A stretch of 64,000 nt of DNA from Mantis religiosa (lineage: Eukaryota > Arthropoda > Insecta > Mantodea > Mantidae), in contig CM060950.1 in NCBI GenBank assembly GCA_030765055.1, positions 274,740,540 through 274,804,539 on the forward strand, given 5' to 3'. The position numbers and the translations under genes were made by a program. Below the pieces are notes generated by a model. That model ran no database searches. It saw nothing but the letters and a program-made list of their open reading frames with translations, and was not told the DNA's origin. This document shows, in pieces, positions 1 to 9,388 of this stretch (within the stretch, counting starts at the first letter, position 1; every line of letters begins with the position of its first letter).

Positions 1-108
1 ATCTTTGGATCTAGAAAAGGAAAAGATCCATTAATTTCAGTCTCTAATGTAAATTTTATAGCTTTATCTTGCAAATTTAGCAATTTTAAAACATCATTTA
101 TGAGATTA

Positions 109-224
109 CTTTCTTGGAAGTGTTGAAAACAGTGTTGTTATGATAAATTAACTTTAAAGAGAGTCGATTAAAGACACTAGACAAGTGTTGTCTAGTGTCT
201 TTAATCGACTCTCTTTAAAGTTAA
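109..224. repeat. PLE-type terminal sequence with 77-bp palindrome
   Basis: Positions 148-184 and 188-224 are exact reverse complements (37 bp each) around a 3-base spacer, so this can form a long hairpin. The stretch 109-184 is nearly the same as 15517-15592, the left part of a foldback insertion in a LINE. Its position beside a PLE reverse transcriptase relic and the shared sequence suggest it is a PLE end, by inference. Confidence 0.75.
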
Positions 225-231
225 TAATCAT

Positions 232-477
232 TTATGAGTTTATAAGGAACAATAGCAAAAATATCAACATATCTATACCAAACTTAGGGAATGCTTTAGT
301 GACTTGCATTTCGAAAAAACTCATCTGAAGATCAGCAAGAAAAGGTGAACGAGGATTACCCATTGCTAAGCCGGAAGTTTGTAAAAAAAATTCACCATTA
401 AAAGTGAAAAAATTTTGATCTAAACAAAATTCAGCAATTTTAACAAAATCAACTATTAAGTCCTCATGTAAATTCAA
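232..477 (-). pseudogene. Penelope-like element reverse transcriptase fragment
   Basis: The 81-residue minus-strand frame carries QTSGLAMGNPRSPFLADL, the PLE version of a core RT motif (compare MGSPLSPAIANFYME at 8338-8691). Upstream RT motifs and the catalytic YxDD block are missing, so only a small part of an RT domain is left. The PLE endonuclease segment beginning at about 541 lies on the opposite strand, so the two halves face away from each other. This is a 5'-inverted or rearranged copy. Not functional. Confidence 0.8.
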
Positions 478-540
478 CCAGTTTTTTAAATAAATTAAAT
501 TTAAATATATTTATAGCATTTAAATATACTATTAAAAATT

Positions 541-1004
541 TGTTGCATTTCTCTAAAAAAGATAAGATTCCTAAAAATAAAAAATCTGGTATTTATCAAT
601 TTAATTTATCATTTTAATTGTTTCAATTGTGAGAAAGTTTATATTGGAAAGAGAAAATGTAATTTAGAAACCAGAACAAAAGAACATTTTTGTAACATTA
701 GGTACAAACAGATTGATAAATCGGCCATAGCAGATCATTTTTGGCCATTTAACCATGAAATAAATCCAGAAGTTAAATTATTAAAACAATTAAATGGTCC
801 GATAGATTTAATGGTTTGGGAAAATATATTTATTTTAAAAAACAAACATCGCGGTATGAATTTTGAAATAACAGCCGTCAATTCTGTTTTTAAATTTGTT
901 TTATTTTCAGATTTTGGTAGTACTAACAAGAACATATTAACATCTAGCATTCTAATGATGACAGTTTTGTTGGTTCCAGCTGAGGATGTGGAAGAATTTC
1001 CATG
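541..1004 (+). pseudogene. Penelope-like element GIY-YIG endonuclease fragment
   Basis: The plus strand encodes SGIYQ near 583, then, after a frame change near 614-625, CEKVYIGKRKCNLETRTKEH and KSAIADHFW. This is the GIY-YIG endonuclease domain of terminal-endonuclease PLEs and is similar to the intact frame at 9389-9973. The frame is interrupted, so it is a relic. GIY-YIG domains in PLEs nick target DNA for reverse transcription. Confidence 0.8.
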
Positions 1005-1517
1005 AAATCGCGATCCCGAACAATTTATAAGGAAAGTGTCAATATTTCTTATAAGATAAGTGAAGTTTTAAGTTACAAATTGTTATATTTGTATAAATAG
1101 AATGATTGTATTGGTCATTACGTATGACGTGGTGAATAGGGAACGTTTAGTTACTATAGTGACTGCAGAAACAATAATCTTCGTTTTGCAAAAAAGGAGA
1201 GGATCCTACTAATTTGCTACATTGCAGAAGATTGAGTTAAATCATTCTACATGTGAACGCAAGAGAAGACAGAAGTTGAGATTAGAAGCTGAGATTAGAA
1301 GTTTTAGTGTCAAGTTATAAAAAAATGTATAATTTAATATTGTAAAGGGAAAAGATGCTTCTAAAATTATTTATCAATCTGTATTATAACACATTTTGTT
1401 AATTTTCATTCAGAATTAAAAATTGGAATATTTTAAAGAAACTGAATAATTCTTTTACTTTAATTGATAAATTAGTTCCTGAAGACTTCCGTCCAATTAT
1501 AAAAACTATTTGTAGTC

Positions 1518-1559
<42 letters not shown>

Positions 1560-3416
1560 CCCTCCAAATTAATAGATAAGTTGAGTCAGAACCTTTCATT
1601 CTACCATGAAATTGAATTTAGGATAGTGTTGGCCGAAGGCTATAATGAAATCTGGGGCTCACAGAAAGATAAGCAGTAAATTGGAGTCTCCCATCTGCTG
1701 TAAGAGTTGGTCTAAATGTAAATCATGAAACCATGAGAAACCTATTCTAATGGTTGTGACAGGGAAACAAAGCAAATGATGTGCCACACACACTAGGAGA
1801 CACTTCACCTAATCTTTTAAATGGCAATCTTCATTGGTGTCCAGAAGTTTTACGTATGTTTATGCTCAAATCATTTTCCACTCTCTGTAGCTAGTTTTAA
1901 TGGCTACTTCAAGCAGACTCCTACTTACTCTCTCTCCCCATTCTTTCTTTTTCATTTCATTGATTTATAGCTGTACTTTGTTATTAAATTTTTCCTATAT
2001 TCTTGACTGTGATATCAGGAAGAATTTCATTATGACAGAAATAAGCAGTATTACCAGGTCTTAACTGTTTCCTATAAAATCTAATTCCCTTTTATTTTAA
2101 AATCAGAGAAGTGTGTAAAATATGCATTCTGATTACTTTGTTAGATGCAGGAGATAGGGTTAAGCAGAAACGTCCAAGAGGAAGGAAGTGAGTGTGAAGG
2201 ACAGCGCTGCAGTGTCCCTTATTTCCATATAGAGCATGCTGGATATATTGGATGCCCCCTCTCCCCAAATTCGGAAGAACTGCCATCCAAGTGGAAGTTT
2301 CCATGCCAGGAACAAAACAGTATCTCCTTAAAACACATGCACTGCATGTGCCATACACCACATACCATTTTTTGAGAAAATAACATATATGGAAAATTTT
2401 CAGTTCATATGATTGTTTATGGAAGGAGTAGATTTTGTTCAAACTCACTGTATTGTGTTCTTTGAAGTTGTTGAACTTATATACCAAGATTCATATTTGA
2501 CCGACTTTTCCTTCTTGAGTTACCCTATTCATAAACAGACATCCACAGGCCGACCTTGTTCCCCCCTACTTTTGTGTGTGTGTTCAGGGGACCTCTAAAC
2601 ATGAATTTCTGGTGAAACCTCAGCATCAAGTTTTTGGATGGAATAAAATAATTCCTCTGTTTACTGTAAGTTTGTAGCAGAGAAAGTAAAATGCAACTGA
2701 ACCAGTGTGCATAAAAAAGCTTATAAATTATGCTGTAGATAAAAAGAGGGAGGAATTTGCCTCCTATGATTCACACCTCACAGTGAGTGCCAGACTACTT
2801 GCTTTAGCCTTGTGAGGATTAAAGGTATCTCTGGCTGGTAATTCTTCTCTCTGTTATTAATGTTATACTGTATATCACACAGATTTGAGCCCATTGATTA
2901 TGACTAGTTTTGAAAGCAGGTTTCCTTAAACCACTCAGCCTAAATAGTCTTTTTGTGTACTTCATATTTTCCAATCTAGGAATTGATACGTCCATTTTCA
3001 GATGGGCCAGTTGTATGAACTTGGAATAAACCTTGGTTAGACACTAATCCATGGTTAGTCACTAAATAATTTAGTATGAGAGCAGAATAGAGTCTGTTAA
3101 GAGAATAAACATGAAATAACTTAATTCGTATAGGGTTAAGCAATTATTCCAAAAGTAAAGCATAAAAAATAACTTTTTGGGTACTGGACACAGTTTTGTT
3201 CAGTTAAACAATGCATTTCTTTATATGTTTTTAGAACATGAAAGTTTATGAAAACCATTGTAGATGTGATCTTATAAATGAGGCTGACTGTACAAGATTG
3301 AAGATGGGAATTGATAATGTGTTAGATAATTTTATGGTTATTTAGAAATATGGGAGGAGATTATAAAATGAAGCTGACTGTTTAAAATGCTACAATGTAT
3401 CCAGAATATCAGCAAA
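1005..3416. other. No supported gene; AT-rich unassigned DNA
   Basis: Only short frames without recognisable domains are present. About 1435-1510 reads on the plus strand as a short stretch (ending DKLVPEDFRPIIK..) that might be part of a PLE N-terminus, but this is weak. The only clear feature is the poly-T tract. Confidence 0.5.
1520..1559. repeat. Poly-T homopolymer, 40 bases
   Basis: An uninterrupted run of 40 T. It could be the reverse-complement tail of a minus-strand retroposon, but no adjoining element or flanking duplication was recognised. Confidence 0.95.
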
Positions 3417-3420
3417 ATAC

Positions 3421-3967
3421 TGTAACGCGAGCGCTGGAACACCCTGTGAAGCAGCTGGGAGCGGGAGTTGGGGGAGGTCCGTGTGAGCCACACCTCCCCC
3501 TCGTCTGTGGTGACAAGGCGGCGGTCGGGAGAAAAAACATGCTCGTGCCGTCTGTTTCCTTACACCTGGTTCTCGATCTTTCTGTTACTGGAACAATCCT
3601 GTAAACACCAGAAGTCGGCGATATTCCTATATAAAGGGGGTTACAGACAGAGAGAAGAGAGTCAGTCAGTTGGTTAGTGAGTGTGAGCGAGGAGACAGTC
3701 GCAGTTCTTGGTGTAAGAGTTAGTCAGTGACGTGTTAATGAACGAGAAGATTGTGCAACGGAAGACTGTACGTAACTGGTATGTGCATCGGAGTTTATGT
3801 AATCGCGAGTACAAGTGAAATTGTAACGGACGAACTGGTGAATTGTAATTGTGTGCAGCAAGTAATTCTGTGTAATTGGCAAGTGTTAAACTGTAAGTCG
3901 GTGGAAATAAAGAACATTTTTGAGTGGTGAAATTGGACTTTTCATTTCACGAACTCACAAAGTCACA
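3421..3967 (+). repeat. 5' LTR of gypsy element
   Basis: TG..CA ended, 547 bp, repeated at 5312-5858. It contains a TATA box (TATATAAA at 3628-3635) and a polyadenylation signal (AATAAA at 3906-3911). Differences from the other LTR noticed: G/A near 3760 and T/C near 3955. Confidence 0.95.
3628..3635 (+). promoter_or_regulatory. TATA box of the gypsy LTR promoter
   Basis: TATATAAA followed by AGGGGG; the same sequence is at 5519-5526 in the 3' LTR, and the related solo LTR has TATAAAAA at 22563-22570 in the corresponding place. AGTCAGT-type initiator-like sequence follows about 25-40 bases downstream. Confidence 0.7.
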
Positions 3968-3968
3968 C

Positions 3969-3986
3969 TGGTGTCAGGAAGCGGGA
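3969..3986 (+). other. Primer-binding site of gypsy element
   Basis: TGGTGTCAGGAAGCGGGA begins one base after the 5' LTR. TGG is the complement of a tRNA CCA end. Nearly the same sequence follows the 5' LTRs of the two minus-strand gypsy elements (about 34095-34110 and 52855-52869). The priming tRNA was not identified. Confidence 0.7.
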
Positions 3987-4012
3987 AGATAACATCACCG
4001 AACATTCCAACC

Positions 4013-5377
4013 ATGGACGCGGCATTGGAAAAAAATTTGGAGAAGATGATGGAAATGAAGGCCGAATTAACAGAGAAGACGGAAGCGGCAAATAACAGCT
4101 TGGCCGCGAAGATGAACGAGTTAACAACAAAAACAGAAGCGGCAAATGACAACCTGGCCGCAAAGCTGGAAGAAATGAAGACGGCAACTGAAAACCTCGC
4201 TGCAAAAATAGAAGCGGCAAACAACAACCTCATCGCCGAGTTGAAACAAATGAAGACGGCCAACGACAACATCACCGAGAAGATGGAAGAAATGAAGGCC
4301 GAGTTAACCACGGAAATGAGAGCAGCGAATGACGGTCTGGCTACCGAAATGAAGGTGGCGAACGAGGCTCTCGCCGCCAAGTTTGAGGAACGGTTGGCCG
4401 GCGTGAGGGATGACGTCACGAACCTGGGCAAGCGGAAGGGTCAAGTAGACGACCGCCTTAATGATTTAGAGGAAAAGGCCGACAACATCGCAAAACCCCT
4501 CACCCGCCTGACGGAGGAAAACCGGCCTTATGTGTGGACGGAGGACGCCGAAGACGCTTTCCAGCACCCGAAGGAGACCCTGTGCAGTGCTCCAATTTTG
4601 GGTTTCCCGCAACCGGGTGGCGCCTTCATTGTGGACACCGACGCTAGTGACCATTGCATTGGAGGTGTCCTATCGCAGAACCTGGAAGGCCAGACAGCAC
4701 GTTGGGTCCAGAGGCTGCAGGAGTACGACTTCACCTCGGAACATCGTAGAGGGAAGAGTCACGATAACGCAGACGCCATGTCCCGAAGACCCTGTTCAGT
4801 AGAGTGCGGTCAGTGCACCAGAGTGGAAGAGAAGGAGCGTGCCGCAGCAGCCCGAGTAGTTGTGGCAGTGCCTGCTGAAGGCTGGGATAGCGCAGGCCTG
4901 AGGAGGGAGCAGCTGGCGGACGCAGACTTGGGGCCACTCTTGAGGGAAGTGGAGGCAGGGACGAGGCCAACCTGGGAGGACATCGCACCGAGGAGCGCCA
5001 CCTACAAGTCGTACTGGGCCCAATGGGACTCGTTGAAGACCAGAGTGGGCGTGCTGTTCCGGGTATGGGAGTCACCCGATGGGAAGGCGCAGAGAGGACA
5101 GTTGGTACTTCCCCGGAGTAAGGTCCTGGAAGTCTTGGAGGAAGTGCACGCCGGTACTTCAGGAGGACACCTGGGAGCGAACCGTATGATTCACAAACTA
5201 CGGCAGCGCTACTTCTGGCTGAGACTCCGAGCAGATGCTGGTGGTACACCTGGACCGCCTCGCACGCTACGATGGGGCTGTTCGGGGCGAACAGCTTTGA
5301 GGAGGGAGCAGTGTAACGCGAGCGCTGGAACACCCTGTGAAGCAGCTGGGAGCGGGAGTTGGGGGAGGTCCGTGTGA
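4013..5377 (+). CDS. Deletion-fused gag coiled coil / RNase H / integrase N-terminus polyprotein
   Basis: One open frame starting at ATG 4013 and ending in the 3' LTR. The first ~150 residues are a coiled coil of repeated blocks (AANDNLAAKLEEMK and variants), like the gag N-termini of the copies at 33741-34090 and 52533-52841. It then jumps to the end of the RT/RNase H region (AKPLTRLTE, FIVDTDASDHCIGGVLSQ), to RNase H (SEHRRGKSHDNADAMSRRPC) and to the integrase zinc-binding region (GTSGGHLGANRMIHKLRQRY), then to the 3' leader in a different frame. At least three internal deletions kept the frame open. No RT, protease or integrase catalytic core remains. Whether the fusion is translated is unknown. 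Confidence 0.75.
   Translation: MDAALEKNLEKMMEMKAELTEKTEAANNSLAAKMNELTTKTEAANDNLAAKLEEMKTATENLAAKIEAANNNLIAELKQMKTANDNITEKMEEMKAELTTEMRAANDGLATEMKVANEALAAKFEERLAGVRDDVTNLGKRKGQVDDRLNDLEEKADNIAKPLTRLTEENRPYVWTEDAEDAFQHPKETLCSAPILGFPQPGGAFIVDTDASDHCIGGVLSQNLEGQTARWVQRLQEYDFTSEHRRGKSHDNADAMSRRPCSVECGQCTRVEEKERAAAARVVVAVPAEGWDSAGLRREQLADADLGPLLREVEAGTRPTWEDIAPRSATYKSYWAQWDSLKTRVGVLFRVWESPDGKAQRGQLVLPRSKVLEVLEEVHAGTSGGHLGANRMIHKLRQRYFWLRLRADAGGTPGPPRTLRWGCSGRTALRREQCNASAGTPCEAAGSGSWGRSV
5297..5311 (+). other. Polypurine tract
   Basis: TTGAGGAGGGAGCAG directly before the 3' LTR. The same tract, reverse-complemented, adjoins the 3' LTRs of the minus-strand copies (29718-29734 and 48951-48967). It is the expected primer site for plus-strand synthesis. 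Confidence 0.8.
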
Positions 5378-5858
5378 GCCACACCTCCCCCTCGTCTGTG
5401 GTGACAAGGCGGCGGTCGGGAGAAAAAACATGCTCGTGCCGTCTGTTTCCTTACACCTGGTTCTCGATCTTTCTGTTACTGGAACAATCCTGTAAACACC
5501 AGAAGTCGGCGATATTCCTATATAAAGGGGGTTACAGACAGAGAGAAGAGAGTCAGTCAGTTGGTTAGTGAGTGTGAGCGAGGAGACAGTCGCAGTTCTT
5601 GGTGTAAGAGTTAGTCAGTGACGTGTTAATGAACGAGAAGATTGTGCAACAGAAGACTGTACGTAACTGGTATGTGCATCGGAGTTTATGTAATCGCGAG
5701 TACAAGTGAAATTGTAACGGACGAACTGGTGAATTGTAATTGTGTGCAGCAAGTAATTCTGTGTAATTGGCAAGTGTTAAACTGTAAGTCGGTGGAAATA
5801 AAGAACATTTTTGAGTGGTGAAATTGGACTTTTCATTTCACGAACCCACAAAGTCACA
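5312..5858 (+). repeat. 3' LTR of gypsy element
   Basis: 547-bp copy of 3421-3967 with two visible substitutions. The polyadenylation signal AATAAA is at 5797-5802. Confidence 0.95.
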
Positions 5859-6101
5859 ATACTTCTAGTTTTATGAAAACAATGAAGTTAAATACTACCC
5901 AGTTAAACACAAAATAATGATCAGTAATTCATAACTATACTAGGTGAGAAATTACCTTGTGATTGACATTCCTGCAGCCATGTGGTCAGCTTGGTACACT
6001 GTTGCCACATTTACTCACTGCCATCTGTTCTAGGATGAGAATAAACACTTGATGTCCGTGAGATAAAATTCTAAATTTAACACTTAAACATACTAAATGA
6101 T

Positions 6102-6323
6102 TTGAGTTTGATTTATGAGTCACTATGTTTACACTCAAACTTCACTTACTTGTTGTTGTATAATTGAAACGTTTTCAAGATCATTCGATCTCATCCTCAG
6201 CTGTTTGGTGACTACTATACAACAACAAGTAAGTGAAGTTTGAGTGTAAACATAGTGACTCATAAATCAAACGCAAATATGAAGAATACTTCACTGTTAA
6301 TAATGCTTCTGCTTTTAATATTT
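6102..6323 (-). mobile_element. 222-bp PLE-derived foldback element with 12-bp target duplication
   Basis: The exact 12-bp repeat ATACTAAATGAT is at 6090-6101 and 6324-6335. Inside, 6106-6162 and 6216-6272 are 57-bp inverted repeats. The central part on the minus strand has CTGAGGATGAG (6190-6200) and GAAAACGTTTC, resembling a hammerhead core. The right end (reverse complement: AAATATTAAAAGCAG, then ATTAACAGTGAAGT) matches the left end of the PLE-derived element at 12135-12981, which carries a GIY-YIG frame. So this is a minimal nonautonomous member of the same family. No coding capacity. Confidence 0.85.
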
Positions 6324-6399
6324 ATACTAAATGATATTAGTTGAAGCAAAAGGTTAGAAACAGTGATGATGTTAGTGACAGTGATGAGTCGGATAACTG

Positions 6400-6436
6400 C
6401 TGATGATGGGGACAAACCGTTCTCCGAAACATGTCC
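6400..6436 (+). ncRNA. Hammerhead-ribozyme-like motif of PLE type
   Basis: CTGATGA (6400-6406), a stem II made by GGGGA and TCTCC around CAAACCGT, and CGAAAC (6425-6430) followed by ATGTCC. The conserved CUGAUGA and GAAA boxes are intact and CATG can act as the tiny palindromic stem III known from PLE hammerheads. A convincing stem I was not found. The 540-bp unit begins 23 bases downstream and interrupts this PLE end. Activity is not shown. Confidence 0.55.
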
Positions 6437-6458
6437 AAGTAAGGATAATTTAAGTGAT

Positions 6459-6998
6459 TCAGTTCATGCCAGAGGATCTACTCCCATTAGTCCTGGACCC
6501 GTAGGACCAAGGACCCGGGCCTCCTTCTACCAGGGAGTTACTGAGCTGTCTCAAAAGGGTGCCCGGTGCCTCCGAGACTCTTTCCTGGGGCAAGCCCTAG
6601 AGACTAACAAGCCCCCCATCTGGTCCTGTGGACTCAAGACGGGATGGAAGTGGATACGCCACTTACGTGCGCCAACACCAAAATGGGAAGGCTACCGATA
6701 TGACCTCGGTGGGGCCACCTGACGATCTAGCACACCTTCTACTAGCTATGCTGCCTAGTACGCAGGAATATTTATGGCTTCCCTCAACCCCGTCCGGAGA
6801 CGTACTCGATCTCCCATGGGTATCAAGAACCACTGCCCTCTCGACTCCAACCTAATCCGAACAACCCCCTATCAGGGAGGGGGGGCTCGAATGTTCGGCC
6901 CGAGGTTCCTCTAGTAATGTCAGAAGTACCACGAGTGCTAGGGGTCTGCAGCGCCTGCACCACGGCAACTGAAGGGGACGGATCCCCTCCCCTACAGG
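6459..6998 (+). mobile_element. 540-bp retroposon-like unit, copy 1
   Basis: Flanked by the exact 12-bp repeat AATTTAAGTGAT (6447-6458 and 6999-7010). Its start (CCAGAGGATCTACTCCCATT) and end (CCCCTCCCCTACAGG) match the ends of the minus-strand unit at 37031-37570, which is also 540 bp. No long frame is shared and there is no poly-A tail. It is GC-rich relative to its surroundings. It is either a SINE-like retroposon or a fixed-length 3' piece of an unrecognised LINE. Confidence 0.8.
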
Positions 6999-7010
6999 AA
7001 TTTAAGTGAT

Positions 7011-7402
7011 GTTTGTGTTTGAATTAACGACTCATTACTTTCACATACTAAATCATTATTATCGAATCACTGTGTATAACACTGCATAACATTTGGCTTC
7101 ACTGAAATGCCTGCAGCAAAGAATCAGATTCACACATACATGTGAAAACAATGGTAAATTTCAGTGGGAACTGTAGCTGTTGCAATGCTGATGATGTCAT
7201 GTCTCTGACATCAATGCATTCTTACTACCTGACAAGCCTCTAATGCATCTCCCACCTGTCAATCACAAGGAAATTTCTCACTGACAGTAAGTAGAATGCA
7301 TAGCAAAATAGAGTGAGGTTATGTTATTATTGCTGAAACATAAAGGGCTGTACTCAATATATTCTCGGGAAACAAGTAAGGTGAAAAGACGATTAGAAAT
7401 TG
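7011..7402. other. No gene seen
   Basis: AT-rich. The first ~40 bases continue the PLE end interrupted by the 540-bp unit. A short frame near the right edge has no recognisable domain. Confidence 0.5.
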
Positions 7403-7437
7403 ATGTTTCAGGAGCATACATCACTTCCATCATCAGG
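7403..7437 (-). ncRNA. Hammerhead-like motif downstream of a PLE endonuclease relic
   Basis: On the minus strand: CTGATGATG (complement of 7428-7436), a variable segment, then CTGAAACATC with GAAAC at 7405-7409. Both hammerhead boxes are intact; stem II is short and imperfect. It lies about 200 bp past the end of the minus-strand PLE coding relic, where PLE terminal repeats carry their hammerheads. Confidence 0.5.
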
Positions 7438-7629
7438 ATATTTTTAAGAAATGTTATAACCACTAAATAGATATAACACAAAAGTCAACAAAGACAAAAC
7501 AGTACTAATACTTGCATCACTGAACAAGATACTGCAATAAATTAAATGCCAGGTCAGGAGATGGCATGAGTGTAGAAAACTAATTAGGTCAGTAACTACT
7601 TCTTTTGATGATCAAGCTGTATAGATCTG

Positions 7630-9125
7630 TGCTTCTTAAGCCAACTGATATTCCATTTTTAAGGCCAGTTTCCAAGAGGAGCTGAACTGAAATCCAGCAT
7701 CATGATTAAGCGTGCTCCTCTCAGAGGAAATGGCCATTGCCTCCTTTACTCTCCACTCCCAGTAACTGCCACATTGTGCCAAGATGGTCGTCTCCGGAAA
7801 GTTGGCTCTATGGTTCATTATCTAAACATTGCTCTCCCAGTCCAGACTTCTCAGGTTGCATCAAACGAATGCTCTGTACATGTTCATTTATTCTGATAGC
7901 AACGGTCCTTCTGGTTTGTTCCACATTATACAGTGGGATATATATACAGTGTCCCACATTCAGAGGGAATGCGGTACACTCCCGGAACTAGGAAATCCAG
8001 TTTGTCTTTCACTGATCTCAACAGATGTTTAATCTTCAGTGATGCTTTATGGATGGTCCTGATGTATTTGGCAAGAATTCTTATGATTCTGCCAGGTAGG
8101 TTGCTGGTAAACAGGATGCAGGCTGTAGAGGCAGGCTTATCTGACGCTTGCTATATTACAGGTTTCCGTTTCTTAGCTCTGGTGATCGAGGCTTTGTCAT
8201 ATTTGAAGTAGCCGTTTTGACGGAAAGTGAGTCTCAGGTGTGTAATTCCTGTTTTAAGTGGCTGGGATCAGAGATGGACAAAACTCTGTGGGCCAAAGTA
8301 TTGAGAACTCCCAGTTGTTGAGACTTATGATGGAAAATTATAAGCATTCAGATAGAGATCGGTGTGTGTAGGTTTGCAGTATACAGCATGCCCCAGCGTA
8401 CCATTGCTGTTTCTTGAAACAATGGAAGAGTTCCATCCTTCTCCACTTCCATGGTAAACTGTATTTGAGGTCGAAGTCTGTTGAGATGCGCAAGGAAGCT
8501 AGCCAAAGTGATCCATTTAGCCAGATTATGAAAGTGTTGTCCACGTATCTATAGAAATGAGATGGTTTAAGTGGAGCTGTGGGAAGTATTTCATGTTCTA
8601 AGTGTTCCATATAGAAATTAGCTATAGCTGGTGACAAAGGGGAGCCCATTGCTATTCCATCTACTTGTTCATAGAAAGTACCACCTAACAAGAAGAAAGT
8701 GGACGTCAGAGCTCTGTGATATCAGCCGGAAAATGCTCCTTCAGAAGTTGGATGGCTTCCTGAATTGGTACCCATGTAAATAGAGAAACCACACAAGATG
8801 ATCAGAAGGGCCAATGGTAATGTTAAGTGTATGTACAAACTGTGTGGAGTTACTCACATGATGTGGGCAATCCCCTACCAGAGGTTGTAACAGATCAGGT
8901 AGGTGACATGCCAGCCGATAAGTAGGGCTGCTCCTGGCATCCACAATGGGGCGTAAAGGAACATCCGGTTTGTGGATCTTCGGGAGTCCATACATTCTAG
9001 GAGGCCTGGAACCTGATTGTGATACTGTCTTCTTAATTTCTGAAGTAAGGCAGGGTTTTTTAATTAGTTTTATAGTCCAACATTTGATGGAAGAGGTAGG
9101 ATTCTTACTGAAGATCCTCTAGGCC
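7630..9125 (-). pseudogene. Penelope-like element RT plus endonuclease relic
   Basis: Minus-strand frames read, in order: KNPTSSIK and LIKKPCL (about 9120-9050), YGLPKIHKPDVPLRPIVDAR (8995-8930), VDGIAMGSPLSPAIANFYME (8660-8600), then HFYRYVDNTFIIW (the YxDD box, here YVDN), a linker (RILAKYIRTIHKASLKIN, ~8080) and the endonuclease end (NHRANFPETTILAQCGSYWE, 7818-7700). This order is RT then GIY-YIG, as in Penelope. Stops and frameshifts break it, and the second catalytic Asp reads Asn. A short TA-rich stretch (about 7930-7945) interrupts the linker region. It is a different subfamily from the 12135 element. Confidence 0.85.
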
Positions 9126-9388
9126 GGATCATCTAAGAGCTGCCACCTCCAAAGATTAAACATTTCCTTGGCTCATAAACACAAATGACATATGCAGTGG
9201 CGGTCGGTCAATGGAATGAAGGGAGTGACTCATTCTCTTCAATTTCGATAAGTTTTTTCTTTTAATTTCCGGAATAATAAATTTAGTTTAAAATTCTATT
9301 TCATCAGGTTTAAGAATGTTATAACATATTTTCTATGTTGCATATATTGTAATATGAGTTATGTGGCAAATTTATCAGACGGAAGGGC

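Larger units (their letters stand above)
3421..5858 (+). mobile_element. Internally deleted Ty3/gypsy LTR retrotransposon
   Basis: Two 547-bp LTRs beginning TGTAACGC and ending AGTCACA flank only 1344 bp of internal DNA. The direct repeat ATAC lies on both sides (3417-3420 and 5859-5862), as expected for integrase-made 4-bp target duplications. By eye I see two substitutions between the LTRs, so the insertion is recent. The internal part has a primer-binding site, one fused gag-pol frame and a polypurine tract, but lacks the protease, the RT catalytic region and the integrase core. It must have been moved in trans or deleted after insertion. Confidence 0.95.

Noticed and set aside
2092..2598. 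131-residue minus-strand and overlapping plus-strand frames
   Set aside because: No domain, no splice context and no family resemblance; chance-length frames.
3955..4431. 158-residue minus-strand frame opposite gag
   Set aside because: It is the mirror of the repetitive coiled-coil codons in the gypsy gag.
4731..5384. 217-residue minus-strand frame
   Set aside because: Antisense to the gypsy pol remnant; composition follows the sense strand.
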